Shown here: in pieces, positions 54,092 to 60,240 of the stretch
How the letters are laid out: each line of letters begins with the position of its first letter
How positions within the stretch are numbered: the stretch's first letter is position 1
Assembly (NCBI GenBank): GCA_963791495.1
Contig: CAWBST010000030.1
Coordinates: 124,001-188,000 of the forward strand
DNA: 64,000 bases
Direction: 5' to 3'
Source of the DNA: JAMXLO01 sp963791495
GTDB taxonomy: Bacteria > Pseudomonadota > Alphaproteobacteria > Acetobacterales > Acetobacteraceae
The notes under the pieces: model-generated
Databases searched by the model: none
What the model was told of the DNA's origin: nothing
The model's input: only the letters and a program-made list of their open reading frames with translations
Position numbers and translations under genes: made by a program

Positions 54092-54946
54092 ATGAAAGCA
54101 CTCACCCAGGCCCAGGTGGACTCCTATCGCCACAATGGCTTCCTCTTCCCGATCCCCGCGTTGACGCCGGGCGAGGTCGCCACCTGCCTCGCAGGCCTGC
54201 ACCGCCTGGAAGCCGACCTGGGCTGCCCGGTCGCCGAAGCGGACATCAAGTGGCGTTCCCACGCCTACGCCCACTCCCCCTGGTTCAACGACCTGATCCG
54301 CCACCCGCGCATCCTCGACGCCATCGAGGACGTGATCGGACCCAACATCCTGGTCTGGACCAGCACCTTCTTCATCAAGGAGCCGAACTCGCCCACCTTC
54401 GCCGCCTGGCACCAGGACGGCACCTATTTCGGCCTCGAGCCGCAGGAGCAGGTCAACGCCTGGGTCGCGCTGACCGACGCAACGGCCGAGGCCGGCTGCA
54501 TGGAGATGCTCTCGTCCCGCGGCGCCCCGCGCCAGTTGCACCATGCGGCGCTCGGCCTCGCGCACAGCATCAACCGCGCCGGCCAGACCATCACCGGGGC
54601 ATTCGACGACGCCGACCCGGTGGCGATGGCACTGCCCACCGGATCCTTCTCCCTGCACCACGAGCTCGCGGTGCACCGCTCCGCACCCAACCGCGCCGCG
54701 CATCGCCGCATCGGCATCGGGCTGAACTACATCCCGACCCATGTCCGCGTGAACAGTCCCATCCGTCTGATGGCGATGCTGGTCCGCGGCGAGGACACCT
54801 ACGGCCACTTCGACCTGATCGACCCGCCGGCCGCCGAACGCGACGCCGCGGCGCTCGCCGTGCATCAGGAGGTCAGCGACCGCTATCGCGCCAACTACAA
54901 CATCCAGGTCAAGCGCCACGCGGAGCAGTTCCCGACTGCCGCGTGA
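54092..54946 (+). CDS. Phytanoyl-CoA dioxygenase (PhyH) family protein
   Basis: A 284-aa Fe(II)/2-oxoglutarate dioxygenase. The metal site is H-x-D in AWHQDGTYFGLEPQEQVNAW and the distal His in LPTGSFSLHHELAVHRSAPN, with the nearby Arg (RRIGIGLNYIP) for 2-oxoglutarate. It starts at ATG 54092 (MKALTQAQVDSYRHNGFLFP, the usual PhyH opening). Members hydroxylate fatty-acyl-CoA, ectoine, chlorinated and other small substrates. It is divergent from the flavin monooxygenase gene, which may share the substrate, and is followed by rph after 40 bp. Confidence 0.9.
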   Translation: MKALTQAQVDSYRHNGFLFPIPALTPGEVATCLAGLHRLEADLGCPVAEADIKWRSHAYAHSPWFNDLIRHPRILDAIEDVIGPNILVWTSTFFIKEPNSPTFAAWHQDGTYFGLEPQEQVNAWVALTDATAEAGCMEMLSSRGAPRQLHHAALGLAHSINRAGQTITGAFDDADPVAMALPTGSFSLHHELAVHRSAPNRAAHRRIGIGLNYIPTHVRVNSPIRLMAMLVRGEDTYGHFDLIDPPAAERDAAALAVHQEVSDRYRANYNIQVKRHAEQFPTAA

Positions 54947-54986
54947 CCCAGGCTATGATGCGGCGACACGCAACAGGAGCCGCTCA

Positions 54987-55706
54987 ATGCGCCCATCCGG
55001 CCGCGCCGCCAACATCCTCCGCCCGGTCTCGCTGACGCCTGGCTTCGCGCGCCATGCGGAAGGTTCCTGCCTGATCCGCATGGGCAACACCGAGGTGCTC
55101 TGCGCCGCCAGCGTCGAAGGCCGCGTGCCGCCGTTCATGCGCAACTCCGGCCAGGGCTGGGTCACCGCGGAATACGGCATGCTGCCGCGCGCCACCCACA
55201 CGCGCGGCGAGCGCGAGGCGGCCCGCGGCAGGCAGTCGGGCCGCACACAGGAGATCCAGCGCCTCATCGGCCGCGCCCTGCGCGCCGTGGTCGATCGCTC
55301 CAAGATGGGCGAGGTCACCATGACGCTCGACTGCGACGTGCTGAACGCCGATGGCGGCACGCGCTGCGCCGCCATCACCGGCGCCTGGGTGGCGCTGAGC
55401 CTCGCCTTCCGTCACATGCTGCGGATGAACGTGATCAAGACGCTGCCGCTGACCGGCCAGGTCGCGGCCGTATCGTGCGGCATCACGAGCGGCGAGCCGG
55501 TACTGGATCTCGACTACGCCGAGGACTCCTCGGCTGAGGCCGACGCCAATTTCGTGCTGACCGATGCCGGCGGCATCGTGGAGATCCAGGGCACCGCGGA
55601 GCGCAGTGCGTTCTCCGAGGCGCAGTTCCTCGGCATGCTGGGGCTCGCCCGCCAAGGCGTCGCGGCGCTGTTCGAGGCGCAGCGTGAGGCGGTCGGCGCG
55701 GCGTGA
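54987..55706 (+). CDS. rph: Ribonuclease PH
   Basis: A 239-aa phosphorolytic 3'-5' exoribonuclease that trims tRNA 3' ends. Hallmarks: MRPSGRAANILRPVSLTPGF at the start, GSCLIRMGNTEVLCAASVEG, the Arg-rich loop RATHTRGEREAARGRQSGRT, QEIQRLIGRALRAVVD, and the catalytic phosphate/Asp region VLNADGGTRCAAITGAWVAL. Full length (usual 238-240 aa). It overlaps rdgB at TGATG, the conserved arrangement in alphaproteobacteria, where hemW normally follows. Confidence 0.97.
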   Translation: MRPSGRAANILRPVSLTPGFARHAEGSCLIRMGNTEVLCAASVEGRVPPFMRNSGQGWVTAEYGMLPRATHTRGEREAARGRQSGRTQEIQRLIGRALRAVVDRSKMGEVTMTLDCDVLNADGGTRCAAITGAWVALSLAFRHMLRMNVIKTLPLTGQVAAVSCGITSGEPVLDLDYAEDSSAEADANFVLTDAGGIVEIQGTAERSAFSEAQFLGMLGLARQGVAALFEAQREAVGAA

Positions 55707-56329
55707 TGGCTCGCCGGCTCGCCGATGGCGCGAGGCTTGTCCTGGCCAGCCACAACCCGGGCAAGCTCGCCGAACTCACCGACCTGCTGCGCCCGCACGC
55801 CGTCACGGTGATCTCGGCGGGCGCTCTCGGCCTGCCGGAGCCGCCGGAGGACGCGCCGGACTTCGTCGGCAACGCCCGCATCAAGGCGCTGGCAGCAGCG
55901 AAGGCGAGCGGCCTGCCGGCACTGGCCGATGATTCGGGCTTCTGTGTCGCCGCGCTGAACGGCGCACCCGGCGTGCATTCCGCCCGCTGGGCAGGTCCCG
56001 ACAAGGATTTTGCGCCCGCCATGGCGCGGGTGCAGCGTGAGATCGCGGCCGCCGCCGATCGGCGCGCCTGGTTCGTCGCCGCCCTGTGCCTCGCCTGGCC
56101 TGACAGCCACACCGAGACCTTCGTCGGCCGCGTCCATGGGCAGGCGACATGGCCACCGCGCGGCGACAAGGGTTTTGGCTACGACCCGATGTTCCTGCCA
56201 GGCGGCAGCGGGAAGACGTTCGGCGAATTGGACCCGGCCGAAAAGCACGCGGTCAGCCACCGCGCGCGTGCGTTCGCCCAACTGCTGATCGCATGCTTCG
56301 TGGCATCGAAGTCGAGCGAGAAATCCTGA
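55706..56329 (+). CDS. rdgB: Non-canonical purine NTP pyrophosphatase (RdgB/HAM1)
   Basis: About 207 aa from ATG 55706 (a GTG at 55703 is in the same frame). Motifs: LVLASHNPGKLAELTDLLRP (nucleotide entry, S-H/T-N-x-G-K), ALADDSGFCVAALNGAPGVH (catalytic Asp, D-D-S-G-x-x-V/C), GDKGFGYDPMFLPGGSGKTF (G-x-G-F-G-Y-D-P) and AVSHRARAFAQLL. It hydrolyses ITP, dITP and XTP to the monophosphates, keeping damaged purines out of nucleic acids. The stretch from GFGYDP to the end is duplicated, in decayed form, at 58633-58765. hemW does not follow directly as it usually does. Confidence 0.96.
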   Translation: MARRLADGARLVLASHNPGKLAELTDLLRPHAVTVISAGALGLPEPPEDAPDFVGNARIKALAAAKASGLPALADDSGFCVAALNGAPGVHSARWAGPDKDFAPAMARVQREIAAAADRRAWFVAALCLAWPDSHTETFVGRVHGQATWPPRGDKGFGYDPMFLPGGSGKTFGELDPAEKHAVSHRARAFAQLLIACFVASKSSEKS

Positions 56330-56399
56330 GCGCCGCTGTCGGCTCGCAGCCCGTCAGCACGTCCTTCGCGCATCACCCTATCAGTGGAGATGAGAGGAG

Positions 56400-56804
56400 A
56401 TGACAATGGATGCCACCGCGCGCACCTCGACGACCGCCTTGTGGATCGGTCGCGTCATGACCGGTCTCTTTGTGTTGTTCATGCTGTTCGACGTCGGCAT
56501 CAAGCTGCTGCGTCTGCCGATCGTCGACGAGGCGATGAACCAACTCGGCTATCCTCCCGGACTTGGTTTCGCGATCGGCGTGCTCGAGGGCGCACTGCTG
56601 ATCCTCTACCTCATTCCCCGCACCGCCATCCTCGGCATGGTGCTGTTCACCGGCGTGTTCGGCGGCGCGATAGCCAGTCACCTGCGGGTCGGCGATCCGC
56701 TGTTCAGCCACGTCCTGTTCGGCGTCTATCTCGGCGCGATCGCGTGGGGAGGACTGTGGTTCCGCGATGCATCGCTGCGCGCGCTTCTGCCGCTGCGCCG
56801 CTGA
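56400..56804 (+). CDS. DoxX-like membrane protein
   Basis: A 134-aa four-helix inner-membrane protein: WIGRVMTGLFVLFMLFDVGI KLL (helix 1, with the G-R-x-x-x-G/x-F/L start of DoxX-type proteins), LGYPPGLGFAIGVLEGALLI, IPRTAILGMVLFTGVFGGAI and HVLFGVYLGAIAWGGLWFRD. DoxX-like proteins include quinone-linked oxidoreductase partners and uncharacterised redox-associated proteins. Start ATG 56400 (or 56406) follows GAGATGAGAGG. It is located 71 bp after rdgB, at the edge of the accessory region. Confidence 0.8.
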   Translation: MTMDATARTSTTALWIGRVMTGLFVLFMLFDVGIKLLRLPIVDEAMNQLGYPPGLGFAIGVLEGALLILYLIPRTAILGMVLFTGVFGGAIASHLRVGDPLFSHVLFGVYLGAIAWGGLWFRDASLRALLPLRR

Positions 56805-56860
56805 GCGGGCGGCTATACCAAACCTCAGTGTGTCCGACCCATTCGACCGTGCTCTCTCCG

Positions 56861-56940
56861 GTCATTCCCGCGCAAGCGGGAACCCAGGTGTAGCGGCAGA
56901 CATGTGGCCGGCCTGGGTCCCCGCTGTTCGCGGGGATGAC
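56861..56940. repeat. Palindromic interspersed repeat, divergent copy
   Basis: The left arm GTCATTCCCGCGCAAGCGGG matches the arms at 15115 and 26183. The right arm (GTCCCCGCTGTTCGCGGGGATGAC, 56917-56940) pairs with it imperfectly. It lies at the presumed 5' end of the broken higB. Confidence 0.8.
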
Positions 56941-56944
56941 GATG

Positions 56945-57422
56945 AGGTGCGCGCCTGCATGAGTTCGCGACCAGCGGAAGCTGGTATTACATGCTCCGCA
57001 CGACGACCGCCGCGAACTGAACCCGCAGCCGCTGACAAAATCGCGCGCATGCTGGCTCGGCTCGATCAAGCGGCGGAGCCGCGCCAACTCGACTTGCCGG
57101 ACTGGCGACTGCATCCGCTCAAGGGCGATCTCGCGGGTTATTGGAGCATTGCGGATAGGGCTTGCTGCGTAATAAGTGAATCGAGGCGTGCGCGGTGTTG
57201 CCTCATCGTCATGGCGGGGCTTGGCCCCGCCATCCACGACTTTGCTGTTGGCATCAAAGGAAAGACGTGGATGGCCGGCCTGCGCCGGCCATGACGATAG
57301 TACAACGCCGGCCGCGAGTTGTAGCACTCATTGTCCAACGGGTCCTTGGCGCCAACTGGCGGATCATTTTTCGCTTCGAGCAAAGCGACGCGACAGACGT
57401 TGATTTGATCGATTACCACTGA
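56945..57422 (+). pseudogene. higB: HigB-family toxin gene split by a repeat and frame-broken
   Basis: Three pieces of a HigB-type mRNA interferase can be read. DDRREL at 57002-57019 is in one frame. DKIARMLARLDQAAEPRQLD, LPDWRLHPLKGDLAGYWSI (to 57150) is in another. NWRIIFRFEQSDATDVDLID YH (57354-57419, with its stop at 57420-57422) follows after an unrelated 191-bp insert. Joined, they match the family pattern LDLPGWRLHPLKGDLAGHWS-x-NGNWRLTFRF. The insert (57151-57341) holds the palindromic repeat at 57208-57299. The start of the gene may also be lost to the repeat at 56861-56940. No working toxin can be made. higA begins 14 bp after the stop. Confidence 0.75.
57208..57299. repeat. Large palindrome inserted in higB
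   Basis: Outer arms ATCGTCATGGC...GCCATCCACG (57206-57237) and CGTGGATGGC...GCCATGACGAT (57268-57298) are inverted complements. Each arm folds into its own GC-rich hairpin (GGGGCTTGGCCCC; CGGCCTGCGCCG). The design is the same as the 27-bp-arm repeats (paired hairpins facing each other), with different sequence. Confidence 0.75.
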
Positions 57423-57436
57423 CAGGAGACACCGCT

Positions 57437-57745
57437 ATGCCTATGAAGAACCCACCTCATCCCGGTTTATCTGTTCGACATGATTGCATCGAGGCTCATG
57501 ATCTGACCATCACAAAGGCCGCTGAAATCTTGGGTGTCACGCGCCAGACGCTCAACAATTTGGTCAACGGCAAGAGCGGCATTTCCGCCGACATGGCAAT
57601 TCGGCTGGATAAGGCGTTTGGCGGCGACGCGGAGACGTGGCTGCGCCTGCAAATGGCCTACGACCTCGCGCAAGCCCGCCAGCACGAAGGCGACATCAGC
57701 GTTAAGCCGGTGCGTAGGCACAAGCTGGCAGAACCCCGCCCCTAG
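57437..57745 (+). CDS. higA: HigA-family antitoxin
   Basis: A 102-aa antitoxin of the HigA addiction-module family: NPPHPGLSVRHDCIEAHDLT (the H-P-G-x-x-L/I/V opening), a helix-turn-helix ITKAAEILGVTRQTLNNLVN GKSGIS (residues 30-55), and MAIRLDKAFGGDAETWLRLQ MAYDLAQA. HigA binds HigB and represses the operon. The C-terminus is basic (VRRHKLAEPRP). The gene is intact although the toxin gene is broken; ribosome site GACAGGAGAC before ATG 57437. Confidence 0.92.
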   Translation: MPMKNPPHPGLSVRHDCIEAHDLTITKAAEILGVTRQTLNNLVNGKSGISADMAIRLDKAFGGDAETWLRLQMAYDLAQARQHEGDISVKPVRRHKLAEPRP

Positions 57746-57936
57746 TCAAGGCTTTTGAGAGAAAGCACGACTTTCCATTAATCGCCCTTATGCTGCATAC
57801 GGCATGGCCCTTCGCAACTCCTTGCGTGATGGGCGGGCACGGGTGACGTCGCAGCACCGAGTCCGACATCTCTGCCTATTGCGGTGACGACAAATGAAAC
57901 CCGCTCGGCATGATGAATGCTTGAGAGTGGGTAATG

Positions 57937-58203
57937 CTATGACGCAAGACTTTGGATGGCTCGTACCTCCTCGTCATAATAGAATTTCCTAAGTGCTTGA
58001 TCGCTGGGAAATTCGATGAGCACAGCTCGTCCCTTCACAAGATCGCCTTCCAGGTTCTCCGCACCGTCTACCGCGGAGACCAAGCGACCGCCATGCTTTT
58101 CAATCAGTTTTAGAACGGCAGGTACGTATTCACCATCGTACCTTTCTCTGTTGTGAATCTCGATTAAAACGACGAGATAGACACTCGTGGTGCTGTCAGA
58201 CAT
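57937..58203 (-). CDS. DUF1330-family protein (88 aa)
   Basis: A small ferredoxin-like-fold protein of the DUF1330 family: TTSVYLVVLIEIHNRERYDG, YVPAVLKLIEKHGGRLVSAV, ENLEGDLVKGRAVLIEFPSD and QALRKFYYDEEVRAI. It ends shortly after, a few residues earlier than many family members, without obvious damage. The biochemical role of the family is unknown. It is transcribed opposite to higA, within the rdgB-hemW accessory region. AT content is higher than in flanking housekeeping genes. Confidence 0.82.
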   Translation of the reverse strand: MSDSTTSVYLVVLIEIHNRERYDGEYVPAVLKLIEKHGGRLVSAVDGAENLEGDLVKGRAVLIEFPSDQALRKFYYDEEVRAIQSLAS

Positions 58204-58362
58204 GGTTTTCCCCTCTATGGATTCGGAGATAGATCCTCGTCACAATAACACACCAGTCGCCACCGGGCCATTCCGGCGAATTGGTAGCTGCGCAGATGTC
58301 AAGATTTTTGCATAAACCATAGGCGCCCGATTTCTTTAAGCTTTGCCGATGCGAAAATTCTG

Positions 58363-58557
58363 ATGCGGAATCGGCGCGTGGCGACCTACGGCTACGCCCG
58401 CGTCTCCACCGGCACGCAGGACCTCACCGGCCAGCATATGGGCCGACCGCCGAAGCTCACGCCTCAGCAGCGGAACGAAGCATGGCGGCTCAGAGCCGAA
58501 GGTGCAACGCTCAAGGAACTGGTGAAGAGCTACAACGTCGGCGTAGCGACGATTTAA
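58363..58557 (+). pseudogene. Serine recombinase (resolvase) remnant with internal deletion
   Basis: A 64-codon frame that joins the first ~20 residues of a small resolvase/invertase, TYGYARVSTGTQDLTGQ (catalytic Ser in ARVS), directly to its C-terminal DNA-binding tail, GRPPKLTPQQRNEAWRLRAE and GATLKELVKSYNVGVATI. The ~130-residue catalytic core is absent, with the frame kept. Start is probably GTG 58378 (VATYGYARVS) or ATG 58363. It cannot catalyse recombination. It lies 75 bp before the decayed rdgB 3' copy. Confidence 0.85.
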
Positions 58558-58632
58558 CGGCTGCCGGCGGAGATAGCCGCACGAACTGCCCTCGATGAAA
58601 TGGCCACTGCTGCGCCAGCTTGACATAAGACG

Positions 58633-58765
58633 TCGCCGCCGCGCGGCGGCAAGGGTTTTGGCTATGATCCGATGTTGCTGCCGTCGAGCAGACGCGTACG
58701 TTCGGGGACCTGGAGCCGGCGCATGGTCAGCCATCGGGCGCGGGCGTTCGCCCAGTTCTTGGGGC
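58633..58765 (+). pseudogene. Decayed second copy of the rdgB 3' region
   Basis: Coding similarity to rdgB from codons for PPRGDKGFGYDPM onward: GGKGFGYDPMLLP, then after a shift RTFGDLEPA, then after another shift VSHRARAFAQFL (about 58727-58762). It corresponds to roughly 56150-56285 of rdgB. Identity by eye is about three quarters, with at least two indels. It has no start and cannot be translated as one piece. It marks the end of the first ~2.3 kb of DNA inserted after rdgB, in the same way that ettA-tail copies end cassettes at 3601 and 4310. Confidence 0.8.
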
Positions 58766-58847
58766 GTCCTCCGCAGGACGCTCGACAAGAAGACGATCGG
58801 AATCGGCCTCTGTGCTAAGCTACGCATGTTGCATGTTGGGGGTATCA

Positions 58848-59261
58848 ATGATTGAAGGCGATAGCGTAATCGGCCGGCCCTTCTTAGCGATCCTTGCAGC
58901 GAGGAGGACAGGCACGACGAGTGAATTACCCGGCCGCTATTGCGCGCAGCAAGATGTCTGGGTCATCGATGGCCGGAACGGGCCGACACCTATTGTTGTG
59001 AGCTACCAGGAGCACTCAGCAGCTCCTGTGACCAAGGTGAAGGGTGAAAGAGACGAGTTCTGCGCGTCTCGGATATTGGAACTGTCGACGAAGACGAAAA
59101 CGGAACTGGAGCGCGATGACGTAAGCCCGCGCAGCGCGGCCCTGCTGCCCGAGCTGGTCACGAAGACCGACGAAATACGGGAGCGGGACGATCCCTCGCC
59201 TCGCCTACTCCTGGAGCTTGCGACGAAAACGGAAACGAGGAGGGAACGAGACGATCGATGA
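58848..59261 (+). CDS. Putative graspetide (omega-ester peptide) precursor with three C-terminal core repeats
   Basis: A 137-aa protein from ATG 58848 (ribosome site GGGGG). Leader-like region: GRPFLAILAARRTGTTSELP, GRYCAQQDVWVID, GPTPIVVSYQ. Then three acidic/Thr-Lys units: TKTKTELERDD (residues 81-91), TKTDEIRERDD (105-115), TKTETRRERDD (126-136), each preceded by (L/P)EL-(S/V/A), with a possible shortened fourth, TKVKGERDE, at 62-70. Thr and Lys side chains facing Glu/Asp in repeated units is the substrate logic of graspetides, whose ATP-grasp ligase gene overlaps directly (ATGA). The cores fill the C-terminal end. Which residues form ester or amide links is unknown. Confidence 0.78.
   Translation: MIEGDSVIGRPFLAILAARRTGTTSELPGRYCAQQDVWVIDGRNGPTPIVVSYQEHSAAPVTKVKGERDEFCASRILELSTKTKTELERDDVSPRSAALLPELVTKTDEIRERDDPSPRLLLELATKTETRRERDDR
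59088..59255 (+). repeat. Three in-gene core repeats of the putative graspetide precursor
   Basis: DNA encoding the three core units: 59088-59120, 59160-59192 and 59223-59255. Starting points are 72 and 63 bp apart. The 11-residue units align without gaps at T-K-T-x5/6-E-R-D-D. Confidence 0.8.
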
Positions 59262-60240
59262 TACTTATTGTCAGCAATGAACGGGACATCACAAGCGACT
59301 ATGTGGTCCTCGAATTGCGGCGACGGTGTATTTCCTATTTCCGACTGAATTCGGAGCGACTGTCTGATGCCAACGTGCGGTGCCAGTGGAGGTTTGGACG
59401 CCCTGATTGGGACTTGTCTTCGCCGACCGGACGCTGCTGACGTCGGATGTATCGGCGGGGTTTTTTCGGCGCCCTGGGGCACCATTGGTGAAGTCGAGCG
59501 TCACCGATCCTGCGGAGCTCCGTTACTGTGGCGACGAGTGGGCGGCCGTTTTGCGGTCAATTTATGTGGCGCTAGGCGATCGGTGGTTGAATGCACCTGC
59601 AAACATAGCCTGGGCCGACGATAAGGCACTGCAGTTGGCGGTGGCCGATGAGGTTGGGCTGCGGGTCCCGCCGACCGTCGTCACCAATGATTTCGACACG
59701 GCAGTAGACTTCATGAGCGGAGGCGCCACCGTCGGGAAGGCGTTTCACACGGGCTTTCTCGATGAAGCGGACGGCGAAGCCGGCCGCGTCATCTTCACAA
59801 CGCGACTTGATCGCGGCAATCGACCGACGCGTGAGTCACTTAGCATCGCTCCGGTAATCCTCCAGCGGGAAATCGTGAAAGCCTATGACGTGCGCGTCAC
59901 TGTCGTCGGGCGTCGCATGTTTGCCGCGACCATCAATTCGCAAATCAATGCTGATACTATCGTCGATTGGCGTCGGGGCTCTTACCCCGATCTACCCCAC
60001 GCCTGTCACGAACTCCCTGAGGAGGTGGCGTCGAGATGCGTATCGTTGGTCCGACTGCTGGGGTTACGGTTTGCCGCGATCGATCTTGTACTTGACAGGG
60101 CTGGAGAGTATTGGTTTCTCGAAGCGAATCCGAACGGCCAATGGGCTTGGATCGAAAGCCGCACAGGGCTACCGATCGCCTCGGCCATCGTGGATGAACT
60201 CATTGCTATCTCAGGAGATCATGGCGACGGGACCAAGTGA
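59258..60240 (+). CDS. MvdC/MvdD-type ATP-grasp ligase (putative graspetide cyclase), one apparent frameshift
   Basis: About 327 codons if repaired, the usual size. The N-terminal ~52 codons (MILIVSNERDITSDYVVLEL, YFRLNSERLSDANVR, RPDWDL) run from ATG 59258 to a stop at 59440. The rest, VFADRTLLTSDVSAGFFRRP ..., is in the next frame from about 59415, where one base seems missing. ATP-grasp signs: a Lys in VGKAFHTGF, PVILQREIVKAYDVRVTVVG, FAATINSQINADTIVDWRRG, FAAIDLVLDRAGEYWFLEAN PNGQWAWIE (Mg-binding E-x-N). These enzymes activate Glu/Asp carboxylates with ATP and link them to Thr/Ser or Lys. Coupled to the precursor gene and to the next gene (GTGA overlap). Confidence 0.82.

Noticed and set aside
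59407..60240. Possibility that the ATP-grasp gene simply starts at 59407 with 277 aa
   Set aside because: The preceding 52 codons in the neighbouring frame match the normal N-terminus of these ligases and overlap the precursor gene correctly, so a frame break is the simpler reading.
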